A stretch of DNA of 6,410 nt. Origin: Thermoplasmata archaeon (GTDB lineage: Archaea; Thermoplasmatota; Thermoplasmata; Thermoplasmatales; Thermoplasmataceae). The translations under genes and the position numbers were made by a program. The DNA lies in assembly GCA_021792045.1 (NCBI GenBank), contig JAJYVJ010000101.1, positions 1 to 6,410 on the forward strand, written 5' to 3'. The notes beneath the pieces are model-generated. The model was not told the origin of the DNA. It did no database searches and saw nothing but the letters and a program-made list of their open reading frames with translations. This document shows positions 1 to 5,808 of the stretch, piece after piece; positions within the stretch are counted from its first letter, which is position 1; each line of letters begins with the position of its first letter.

Positions 1-2
1 GG

Positions 3-284
3 ATCGGAATGATTCATAACGGGCCGGGAGGAAATATTTACATATTGGACGGTACGAAAATCAGGAAAGATGAGATACTCTACAAGAATTTCAACACTGT
101 TCCTTTTTCGCAACGTGCGGTATCAAAAATTATCCCTGATTACTCAAAATATATTGATGCAATGAAGAAAAACCGTGAACTTTCGGAGTTTCCAGTGCTC
201 AGGGAGCATAAAGGTGTATTTATATCTCAGGCGGAGCACACTCTGCTTATACTACCAGACGAGGTTATCGTAACTACTGCCTAA
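3..284 (+). CDS. Unrecognised protein, C-terminal part (5' end probably outside the window)
   Basis: The reading frame is open to the left edge and ends at TAA 282-284. The first ATG inside the window is at position 9, only two codons after the edge, and no ribosome-binding site or promoter can be judged there. I therefore treat the gene as truncated by the window, although a 91-residue protein starting at 9 cannot be excluded. The visible part begins with a glycine-rich turn (NGPGGNIYILDG), continues with a charged, probably helical middle (SKYIDAMKKNRELSEF) and ends in a hydrophobic strand-like segment (HTLLILPDEVIVTT). No signal peptide, membrane helix or catalytic motif is visible, and I do not recognise the family. 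Its last 11 bp overlap the end of tmk on the opposite strand, so neither gene can lose its tail without touching the other. That it is a real gene is supported only by the open frame and protein-like composition. Confidence 0.6.
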   Translation: MGMIHNGPGGNIYILDGTKIRKDEILYKNFNTVPFSQRAVSKIIPDYSKYIDAMKKNRELSEFPVLREHKGVFISQAEHTLLILPDEVIVTTA

Positions 285-876
285 TCCTTGATCGTAGAAT
301 TTTATAAACATCTTCCGTTACATCCTTCATAGGTCTAGATGCGTCAATCAATATTGTGTCCTTAGAGGACAACAAAATATAGAAACCACGAACTGATCTC
401 AGGTAACCAAGGTCTTCAAAAGATGTAATCTGCTTCCTTTCTAAAATTCTTTCCAGAGCAATTTCCGGATCTATATCAAGCAGGAAATTCAAGTCCGGTC
501 TAACTGTAATAATGCGAGAAACGCCACTCATCCATTGAATGGCTTCATTCTTATTTTCAAATAGCTTCTGTATCACCTCTCCTTGATATGCGTATGATGA
601 CAGAAGATAACGATCACAGAGCACTATTTCTCCCATATCAAGATGTTCTTTTATCTTTAACTGATGGGAAAATCTATCCTCTGTGAACGAGAAGAATAGT
701 TTGAGGTAAGACTCAGCATTTCGGTTCCTAACGAGGTCTTCGCTGGCCACTCTGTCATTTGTAGGCTCATGAGTTGTGAACACTTTGTATCCGTCTTTTT
801 TCAATTTTTCCGCAACCAATCCAGTTATTGTGGATTTTCCAGAGCCGTCTATGCCTTCAAAAGCTACGAACATCAT
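274..876 (-). CDS. tmk: Thymidylate kinase (dTMP kinase)
   Basis: This cytoplasmic enzyme phosphorylates dTMP to dTDP with ATP (EC 2.7.4.9), the step that commits thymidylate to DNA synthesis. The 200-residue length is normal for the family. The P-loop GIDGSGKST is at residues 8-16. The dTMP-binding EPTNDR segment at 37-42 takes the place of the bacterial REPGGT-type loop. The DRY signature is at 88-90, followed by the expected SSYAYQG (93-99). RPDL and the strand FLLDID follow at 126-136. The lid region is at about 141-152 (LERILERKQITS), and the conserved FEDLGYLRSVRGFY helix is at 153-166. The gene starts with two consecutive ATG codons (876 and 873); either could be used, and no Shine-Dalgarno sequence precedes them. 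A TATA-like TTTTTAAG lies 20-27 bases upstream, consistent with leaderless transcription. It is transcribed away from the MFS gene and overlaps the unknown left-hand gene tail to tail. The assignment is firm; the choice between the two ATGs is open. Confidence 0.96.
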   Translation of the reverse strand: MMFVAFEGIDGSGKSTITGLVAEKLKKDGYKVFTTHEPTNDRVASEDLVRNRNAESYLKLFFSFTEDRFSHQLKIKEHLDMGEIVLCDRYLLSSYAYQGEVIQKLFENKNEAIQWMSGVSRIITVRPDLNFLLDIDPEIALERILERKQITSFEDLGYLRSVRGFYILLSSKDTILIDASRPMKDVTEDVYKILRSRIRQ

Positions 877-895
877 TGGGATTATAGCGTATGTC

Positions 896-903
896 CTTAA
901 AAA
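896..903 (-). promoter_or_regulatory. Candidate TATA box of tmk
   Basis: Read on the minus strand, TTTTTAAG lies at -27 to -20 from the first tmk ATG. No ribosome-binding site lies between, so a leaderless mRNA starting at or next to the ATG is the simplest reading. The box is only a moderate match to an archaeal TATA element, and the region is A/T-rich, so chance is possible. Confidence 0.4.
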
Positions 904-908
904 TTGAA

Positions 909-988
909 TGATTGAAAATTTATCGAAGTGCGAGCGAAGTCATAATTCTTTTACTTAAGACTAAGGAATAATCTAAATCCTTCAATCA
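909..988. repeat. 8-bp inverted repeat framing the tmk/MFS divergent promoter region
   Basis: TGATTGAA at 909-916 is matched by its exact reverse complement TTCAATCA at 981-988, with 64 bp between the arms. Read toward each gene, the same 8-mer TTCAATCA lies at -40 to -33 from the tmk start and -35 to -28 from the MFS start, just upstream of where a leaderless TATA box would lie. It could be a shared regulator site or part of the promoter/BRE context. The gene-free stretch around it (877-1015, 139 bp) holds nothing else I can name: no RNA gene and no small ORF with support. Confidence 0.35.
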
Positions 989-1015
989 AATACCGCCGAG
1001 AATTGGAATCTATTT

Positions 1016-2230
1016 ATGCCGTTTTTACAAAGATACTCAAAACTCTTCTCAAACAAGTTCGTGTTCCCAATAAGCATGGTGCAGATGATACGCACACTGG
1101 GGAGATCACAGGTTTGGGTATTCACTCCACTTTATCTGTTACTCATACGTCATGTTCCTTATGAATACATAGGGATACTATTCTTCGCCACCGCAATTTT
1201 ATCGGTCCCTTTTTCTCTCTACGGAGGTAATTTAATTGATAGCATTGGTAGAAGACCACTCGCTGTTTGGTTGCCACTTTTTGGGGCTTTTCTCTTAATC
1301 GTCATGCTGCTTGGAGTAGGTCTGGACTTAAGCATTTTTGTGGTATATCTTGCGTTTGTCTTTGAAGGGCCAGTCTCAAGTATGGAGGGTATACTGGATA
1401 ACGTTGTCGCAACTGATTCAACTAATGAAACAGAGAGACTCGACGCTTTCAGCTTTATTAGGATTGCGGCAAATCTTGGATTTGCTGTCGGTCCTGCGGT
1501 CGGAGGTTTTCTTTCTAGCATAGGGTACACCTGGGTATTTCTGTTCCCTGCACTCTTAACCTTCGTTGAATGGGGCATTTACCTAAAATACATCAAGGAA
1601 ACCGGAAAGTCAAAGGAAGTTCATAGAGCGAAGATGGAAATTCCAAAATCCGACAAAGCATTTCTAATTATGGCAATTCTCATGGGCTCCATCTTTTTTG
1701 CAAGCGGCCAATGGGGCACCACTCTTACTCTATTCTGGAGTCGCTTTGATCTCGTATCCAATCCTTTAATTGGTATTTTATACTCCGTTAACGGTGTAGG
1801 TGTTGTTCTTCTCCAACTTCCTGTCAATAGAGTGCTCGACAAGGTGCGATCGACTACGCGTTTGTCCATCGGGGGGCTATTCTATGCATTTGGTTTCCTG
1901 ATCCTTGCTTTCAGTTCAAATTTTGCATTTCTGGTTGTTGACGTTGTAATACTTACAGTCGGGGAGAATGTACTCACACCTGCATTCTACACCATAGTAA
2001 GCAAGATGGCCCCATCAGAAAGGAGAGGGCAGTACTTTGGAACATTTCAGTTGATCTCCGGAATGATAATGCCTCTTGCACCTGTTCTGGGTTCGGTCTT
2101 ATTGACGTACTATATTCATTCTCCGCTTATTTTGTGGGGTATCATTTTTGCCATCGGTACCTCGGTTTCTGCCATCGTTTATTCGTACGGACCCATATTG
2201 AGGAGATCTGGTCGTAATGGTGTTAATTAG
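1016..2230 (+). CDS. Major facilitator superfamily transporter (drug-efflux-like)
   Basis: This is a 404-residue cytoplasmic-membrane secondary transporter with the usual MFS length and about 12 hydrophobic segments in two six-helix halves. The halves are split by a charged loop at about 192-214 (KYIKETGKSKEVHRAKMEIPK). The MFS motif A is clear in the loop after helix 2: GGNLIDSIGRRP at 70-81, with Asp75 and Arg79-Arg80. A glycine- and proline-rich helix-5 segment with the antiporter-style motif C flavour (GFAVGPAVGGFL, 155-166) points to a proton antiporter rather than a symporter. In the second half, MAPSERRGQYFG at 331-342 is the counterpart seen in MDR-like members. The ATG at 1016 is the only usable upstream start, because an in-frame stop lies at 974-976; ATGs at residues 21 and 24 would clip helix 1. 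No strong Shine-Dalgarno sequence or TATA box is evident. The gene converges on the DMT transporter. The family is certain; the substrate is unknown, and no adjacent regulator hints at it. Confidence 0.9.
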   Translation: MPFLQRYSKLFSNKFVFPISMVQMIRTLGRSQVWVFTPLYLLLIRHVPYEYIGILFFATAILSVPFSLYGGNLIDSIGRRPLAVWLPLFGAFLLIVMLLGVGLDLSIFVVYLAFVFEGPVSSMEGILDNVVATDSTNETERLDAFSFIRIAANLGFAVGPAVGGFLSSIGYTWVFLFPALLTFVEWGIYLKYIKETGKSKEVHRAKMEIPKSDKAFLIMAILMGSIFFASGQWGTTLTLFWSRFDLVSNPLIGILYSVNGVGVVLLQLPVNRVLDKVRSTTRLSIGGLFYAFGFLILAFSSNFAFLVVDVVILTVGENVLTPAFYTIVSKMAPSERRGQYFGTFQLISGMIMPLAPVLGSVLLTYYIHSPLILWGIIFAIGTSVSAIVYSYGPILRRSGRNGVN

Positions 2231-2247
2231 CTCCACTGTTTCACTAT

Positions 2248-2290
2248 AAAAAAACAACCGCTGAAAACTGTCATGTTGTTTTCGTTTAAA
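2248..2290. terminator. Candidate bidirectional terminator between two convergent genes
   Basis: An 8-bp perfect stem, AAAACAAC (2251-2258) and GTTGTTTT (2275-2282), encloses a 16-base loop in the 68-bp gap between the MFS stop and the DMT stop. The plus-strand transcript reads GTTGTTTTCGTTT. The minus-strand transcript reads a run of seven T (2254 to 2248) right after the stem begins. Archaeal RNA polymerase stops mainly at T-runs, so the minus-strand run is the stronger signal, serving the DMT gene. The stem is A/T-rich and may not matter. Confidence 0.5.
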
Positions 2291-2298
2291 GATAATCG

Positions 2299-3186
2299 TT
2301 ATGTAATTTTATGTTCAATTTTGTTCCTGGTTGCATTCACGGATGTAAGATATATACCTATTCCAATGACTGCAAAGCCAACATAGGTAATAAGAGACAT
2401 AGTTTCTCCGAGGATGAAATAACCTAATATCAGTGATATTGCTGGAACAAGAAAGAAAAATCCGGAAATTTCCGATGCCTTGTACTTTGAGTAAAGATGA
2501 ACGAAAATAAAGTATGCGACGGCTGTTCCCAACGATCCCATATACAAGGTAATCAGCAGAAAGTCAATATTAAACTTTGAAACGTTAACAACGTGATATG
2601 GAATGGAGATAATGAATACTAACGGAAGAGCATAGAGGAATTGTAATGAGTTAACCGTATAGCTGCCAACAAGTGTCAGATACTTTCTAAGAAAAACAAT
2701 TCCAAATGACCAGGAAATGGCCGCTATGATCAAGAAAACTAGACCAATGTTGGGTCTTGTTATTATTTGATTTGCAAATATCAGGACCAATCCAATGAAA
2801 CCAAAAATCAAACCGGCGATCTTGTAATTGTTCAGCCCCTCCTTGAGGAATATGAATGAGAATAGGATCGAAAGTATCGGATAAGTGTATATTATGATCG
2901 ATGAAAGCCCAGAACTCACCGTACTCTCACCCATGAACCAGAGCGTGAAAAAGATTACGATGTTCAGAATTGCGAAGACGAAAATGTTGAAATTATCAGT
3001 TCTGTCTTTTGGAAAGCGTATTCTCTTCCCAAAAATAGCAAAAGAAAAGATTATTGCGAAAAGAACCCGAAACAGAGTAAGGGTAGCAAAGGACTGATAC
3101 TGCAATGCAATTTTTACAAGTGGATAATTAAGTCCCCAAAAGAATGCCATAAGGACAAATAATCCTGCATCGATGTACTTACTCAC
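2299..3186 (-). CDS. EamA/DMT-family (drug/metabolite) transporter
   Basis: This is an integral membrane permease of the 10-helix DMT superfamily, built from two EamA repeats. Counting from the proposed GTG start (295 residues), repeat 1 begins with FWGLNYPLVKIAL at 16-28 and ends near YTYPILSILFSFIFLKEG (100-117). Repeat 2 begins with AISWSFGIVFLRKY (156-169) and ends with LVPAISLILGYFILGET (246-262). The terminal basic tail (NKIEHK) fits a cytoplasmic C terminus. The frame extends back to a TTG at 3240, which would add 18 residues rich in Asn and Thr and overlap the upstream CoA-transferase gene by 14 bp. I prefer GTG 3186 because a TATA-like TTTTTATA lies 21-28 bases before it and because most EamA proteins have only a few residues before helix 1. 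An ATG at 3150 would cut into helix 1. Direction and substrate cannot be read from the sequence; known relatives move amino acids, carboxylates or nucleotide-type metabolites. Its position after the CoA-transferase suggests a possible carboxylate link, which is only inference. Confidence 0.88.
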   Translation of the reverse strand: MSKYIDAGLFVLMAFFWGLNYPLVKIALQYQSFATLTLFRVLFAIIFSFAIFGKRIRFPKDRTDNFNIFVFAILNIVIFFTLWFMGESTVSSGLSSIIIYTYPILSILFSFIFLKEGLNNYKIAGLIFGFIGLVLIFANQIITRPNIGLVFLIIAAISWSFGIVFLRKYLTLVGSYTVNSLQFLYALPLVFIISIPYHVVNVSKFNIDFLLITLYMGSLGTAVAYFIFVHLYSKYKASEISGFFFLVPAISLILGYFILGETMSLITYVGFAVIGIGIYLTSVNATRNKIEHKIT

Positions 3187-3206
3187 AAACGTCGATGTTA
3201 ACTCAT

Positions 3207-3214
3207 TATAAAAA
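3207..3214 (-). promoter_or_regulatory. Candidate TATA box for the DMT transporter gene
   Basis: The minus strand reads TTTTTATA at -28 to -21 from the GTG at 3186, inside the 40-bp gap between that GTG and the CoA-transferase stop. The placement matches the box before the HTH-CBS operon (-31 to -23). It supports separate leaderless transcription of the DMT gene and the shorter start. Confidence 0.5.
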
Positions 3215-3226
3215 GTATTTTTGCAG

Positions 3227-4828
3227 TTATTCAGGGCCAATGTACTTGTCTAAGTCCATCTCTTTCAGGTCTTGTGAAATCAACGGAGTAAATTCCATCC
3301 GCTGAAGTACGTCTTTCTTCAGGTCGATGCCTGGGGCGACTTCAATCAGCTCTATTCCATTTTCGGATAGTCTGAATACTGCCCTTTCTGTTATATATAG
3401 AATTCTTTTCCGTTCCTGATATCCCTGTTTTCCACTAAAAAGAACACGATACGCTTTGTACACAAATTTTATCGTTTTGCCTTCTAGATTAATCTTTAGA
3501 TTACCATTCTGTAAGGAGAAATCGGATTTGCCCGCCATAAACTTCCCCATAAACATAGTGGTGGGTGAGCCGCCGGATATAACTGGAAATCCGCCGGGGC
3601 CTGTTATTCTGTCCGGGAGTATGGACGAGTTCACATTCCCTGATCTGTCAACTTGAAGAAATCCGAGTGCCGCTACATCGACAATCCCGCTTTCATAGTT
3701 GGAGAACATGTCTGGTATGCTTGAAAGAGCGAAATAGTTCCTTGCAACTCCAAAATCAGAACCTGCCAGAGCTTCTCCACCCCAGGGCCCAGACTCGAGC
3801 ATAGTAACTATCTTATTCCCTAGGTTTTTTTCTCTTATTTTCTCTGAAAGGCCCGTCGGAATTCCCACACCAATGTTAATCAGTATGTGATCCTTTTTAG
3901 CCTTGAGCATATTTTCTATTTCTTCCTGGGCCCTTCCCACAATTATTTTTGTAGCTATATCAGAAGATCCAAGCCTCATTTGATTGTTTTTTTCATCAAC
4001 CGGTACAAATCCAGGGCATGTACTCTCGTCGAATTCAAAGGAACTCGTCTGCCAATGGAATTTTGATGGGGATTTAACTACGAAATCCACAAAGGGCCAC
4101 GGAACATCGACATCCTTTGGAGGTAGACGTCCCTCTTCCATGAATTCAAGGACCTGTGCAACAACTTTCCCGATTCTTCCCGAGGCCTTTGTGCACTGTG
4201 CAATCTCCATAACAGTGCCTTTTATTGGTTCCTTGCTGAGCGAAATATTCCCATATCGATCTGCCACAGTTCCCCTAATAAAGCTCCAGTCTGGTTTAGG
4301 TGCCTGATAAAACAGGTATTCTTCATCGTTTATCCTCATCAGTGAGACCGTGCATATCTGCTCATCTGAAGCAAAGTCGTTAAGGCAACCTTGCTCGCGT
4401 CTTGGATCGAGGAATGTATCTATTCCTATCTTAGTTAATAGGCCAGGTCGTCCAGATGCGGTTTCACGTATCCAGTATGCCATTGTCCCAATCGGCCAGC
4501 TGTATACCCGTGTGAAGTTTTCAAGAGTAATCCTCTGTAACCAGGGAGAGAAACCGAGAAAGGGTATGAGCACGCCTTTCAGAAAGTCTTTCTCATTATT
4601 TTCGTATACGTCTTTTAGCACTTTGTCCAGTGCACGTCCAGGCGTAGCCGGTAATGCATCAGACATCAAAAATAGATCTTTTGGATGTCCGGTTTTCTTA
4701 AAATGATCATAAAGACCAAGTATCAGAAATTCTGGCGTATTTGCCAAATTAAACCCTGAAACCAACAATGACGAACCATCCTGAATAGCATCGAAGATCC
4801 CATCTGTCTCTTCATTTTTGAAAATCAT
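3227..4828 (-). CDS. Fused two-domain acyl-CoA:carboxylate CoA-transferase (acetate/propionate CoA-transferase type)
   Basis: This 533-residue cytoplasmic enzyme of the family I CoA-transferases has the alpha- and beta-like domains in one chain, as in YdiF and propionate CoA-transferase. It should move CoA between an acyl-CoA and a free carboxylate through a glutamyl-CoA thioester. Domain 1 opens with SGFNLANTPEFLILGL (24-39) and KDLFLMSDA (50-58); VADRYGNIS (188-196) is the usual ADxxGN turn. Domain 2 has the glycine loop NIGVGIPTGLSEK (318-330), the catalytic-Glu motif MLESGPWGG (343-351, Glu345 the likely nucleophile), then ALGFLQVDRSGNVN (387-400) and GPGGFPVISGG (410-420). In relatives, the stretch before this usually reads like FYDGGGLD; here it is NYESGIVD (377-384), which suggests a divergent subgroup with unknown acyl preference. 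The ATG at 4828 is the only good start, since an in-frame TGA lies about 30 bases upstream. The 63-bp gap to pth2 (4829-4891) has no clear TATA box, ribosome-binding site or terminator, so the gene may be read through from the operon upstream. Confidence 0.9.
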   Translation of the reverse strand: MIFKNEETDGIFDAIQDGSSLLVSGFNLANTPEFLILGLYDHFKKTGHPKDLFLMSDALPATPGRALDKVLKDVYENNEKDFLKGVLIPFLGFSPWLQRITLENFTRVYSWPIGTMAYWIRETASGRPGLLTKIGIDTFLDPRREQGCLNDFASDEQICTVSLMRINDEEYLFYQAPKPDWSFIRGTVADRYGNISLSKEPIKGTVMEIAQCTKASGRIGKVVAQVLEFMEEGRLPPKDVDVPWPFVDFVVKSPSKFHWQTSSFEFDESTCPGFVPVDEKNNQMRLGSSDIATKIIVGRAQEEIENMLKAKKDHILINIGVGIPTGLSEKIREKNLGNKIVTMLESGPWGGEALAGSDFGVARNYFALSSIPDMFSNYESGIVDVAALGFLQVDRSGNVNSSILPDRITGPGGFPVISGGSPTTMFMGKFMAGKSDFSLQNGNLKINLEGKTIKFVYKAYRVLFSGKQGYQERKRILYITERAVFRLSENGIELIEVAPGIDLKKDVLQRMEFTPLISQDLKEMDLDKYIGPE

Positions 4829-4891
4829 GATTTCAACATTCCAGTTTGAGGTGTATCACATCTGTAATCAAAATTCTTTGCTATCGAATTC

Positions 4892-5251
4892 TTAGAGGAG
4901 GCCAAAATCACCAGTTATAGGATCAAGCTCTGAGGATTTTGCAGGCCCTATACCAAGACACGTAAAAGTTCCCGGTTCTACCTGAGTATAACCAGCATCG
5001 TGTATTTCCGCATAAATGAATCCATTCAGTCGGCATAACTCCAGCAATTTCTCAAGTTCCTCCTCACCATTTACTTTTATAACCACTTTTTTTTGGTTGG
5101 TGTCTATCCATTCTTTAAAGATCTTCTTGTTGTATTTCTCGCTTTTGAGTGCACACTCAACAGCTGCATGTGCGACCTGGCCAGCTATTTTACCTTTTCC
5201 CATATCAAGATCTTTTCGCACAGCGATTACCATTTTCACTGGATCTACCAT
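4892..5251 (-). CDS. pth2: Peptidyl-tRNA hydrolase, Pth2 (archaeal/eukaryotic type)
   Basis: This cytoplasmic enzyme cleaves the ester bond between a stalled peptide and tRNA, recycling tRNA from drop-off peptidyl-tRNAs (EC 3.1.1.29). At 119 residues it is the normal full length. The family core is intact: VIAVRKDLDMGKGKIAGQVAHA at 8-29, with Lys19, Lys21, Gln25 and His28 in the region that forms the active site. The second signature is at 85-95 (DAGYTQVEPGT), followed by the LGIGP strand at 99-103 and the closing LDPITGDFGLL. The usual DAGRTQ has Tyr instead of Arg at residue 88; this is a mild variation and not a sign of inactivity. The start ATG 5251 lies within the end of carS (7-bp overlap), with a GAGG 11 bases upstream, so translation is probably coupled to carS. 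It is the last gene of the HTH-CBS/carS/pth2 operon. Confidence 0.96.
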   Translation of the reverse strand: MVDPVKMVIAVRKDLDMGKGKIAGQVAHAAVECALKSEKYNKKIFKEWIDTNQKKVVIKVNGEEELEKLLELCRLNGFIYAEIHDAGYTQVEPGTFTCLGIGPAKSSELDPITGDFGLL

Positions 5252-5808
5252 GGTACATTCTTCCTCTTTGTTTTAAATCCTATTATATTTACTGCTCTGT
5301 GTAAAGGTGGTGTGACCAACAGTATAGTTAGAGTTCCAATGACATTGCCGTAATATTGCATAAAAAATTCCCTGGAAAATATAAAAAGGAAAAGAAAAGC
5401 AACAAGAACAAAGGGCCACTGGTCTAAAAGAAAGGCATTTGTCCCACTCTTCAGTCCCATTCTGCGTTTGAGGAATGATCCTGTTGCATCACCCACCAGA
5501 GAACCGACAGACATGGAGAAAATAGTTATGCTTGCAGCAATAATAGTAGAACCATATGGGTAGCCACCCATCCATCCAGTTGCAATGAATATGATCATCA
5601 TTAGGTACCCAAGTGCGGCTCCGGAAAGCGATCCACCTATGAAACCGCTCCATGTTTTCCCTTTGCCAAAAATTCTTCCTTTGCCAAAAAATGTCTTTCC
5701 GAAGTCCATCGGAAAATACCCCCCAAAAATAACCGCAGCCGGATTGGCTATATAAGCAGGAAGGAAGAGTATAAAGGCAAATATGATATCAAAAATAATA
5801 TTAGACAT
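5245..5808 (-). CDS. carS: CDP-archaeol synthase (CTP:2,3-digeranylgeranylglycerol-1-phosphate cytidylyltransferase, DUF46 family)
   Basis: This membrane enzyme activates archaeal ether lipid precursors with CTP to give CDP-archaeol and pyrophosphate (EC 2.7.7.67), the branch point for all archaeal phospholipid head groups. From the ATG at 5808 it is 187 residues, about normal, with roughly five hydrophobic helices. The DUF46 signatures are in order. LPAYIANPAAVIFGG (16-30) comes first, then the cytoplasmic loop with GKGKTWSGFIGG (48-59). GDATGSFLKRRMG follows at 106-118 with Asp107 and Lys114-Arg116, then the catalytic-side LLDQWPF (127-133), the late His170 before the VNIIGF segment, and the terminal VPW. 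The frame extends to a TTG at 5817, but ATG 5808 has a GAGG just upstream and gives an 8-bp overlap with the stop of the HTH-CBS gene, so I chose it. The loop at residues 40-47 reads FFGKGRIF where relatives often have an acidic DGRRILGDGKT-like stretch (recalled from the family, not aligned here), and it contains a short internal duplication. Confidence 0.95.
   Translation of the reverse strand: MSNIIFDIIFAFILFLPAYIANPAAVIFGGYFPMDFGKTFFGKGRIFGKGKTWSGFIGGSLSGAALGYLMMIIFIATGWMGGYPYGSTIIAASITIFSMSVGSLVGDATGSFLKRRMGLKSGTNAFLLDQWPFVLVAFLFLFIFSREFFMQYYGNVIGTLTILLVTPPLHRAVNIIGFKTKRKNVPW
5263..5266 (-). promoter_or_regulatory. Ribosome-binding site of pth2
   Basis: The minus strand reads GAGG (within AGAGGAAG) 11 bases before the pth2 ATG, inside the carS coding sequence. 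The spacing is slightly long. An internal Shine-Dalgarno sequence plus the 7-bp gene overlap fits re-initiation after carS, in contrast to the leaderless first gene of the operon. Confidence 0.45.
5660..5690. repeat. 13-bp direct repeat inside carS, encoding FGKG twice
   Basis: CCTTTGCCAAAAA occurs at 5660-5672 and again at 5678-5690 (plus-strand reading), an 18-bp period equal to six codons. It encodes two FGKG units in the CarS cytoplasmic loop (FFGKGRIFGKGKTW). The identical codons in both copies suggest a recent local duplication or conversion rather than two independently conserved motifs. Confidence 0.6.

Noticed and set aside
925..941. Direct repeat CGAAG in CGAAGTGCGAGCGAAG within the tmk/MFS intergenic region
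   Set aside because: Only 5 bp is repeated, with no dyad symmetry and no third copy, so there is not enough to call an operator or repeat.
1219..1578. Minus-strand open frame of 119 codons inside the MFS gene
   Set aside because: It is fully antisense to clear transmembrane coding sequence, its translation is low-complexity Ser/Thr/Lys-rich with no motif, and it has no promoter or ribosome-binding site.
1946..1956. GTAATACTTAC inside the MFS gene, resembling the candidate operator near 6390
   Set aside because: It is in coding sequence far from any start and has a 3-base rather than 4-base spacer; more likely a chance match, and it lowers confidence in the operator.
3984..4706. Two plus-strand open frames (107 and 118 codons) opposite the CoA-transferase gene
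   Set aside because: Both are antisense to a well-conserved enzyme, their composition is unlike a protein family, and the neighbouring frames are explained as shadows of codon use in the real gene.
4827..4841. A four-codon upstream ORF (ATG TTG AAA TCA TGA) whose stop overlaps the CoA-transferase ATG
   Set aside because: It resembles a coupled leader peptide, but so short an ORF is expected by chance and no ribosome-binding site or conserved peptide supports it.
5016..5353. Overlapping plus-strand open frames opposite pth2 and the end of carS
   Set aside because: They lie opposite conserved Pth2 and CarS motifs; their Phe/Ser-rich translations are typical shadows of Lys/Glu-rich coding sequence.
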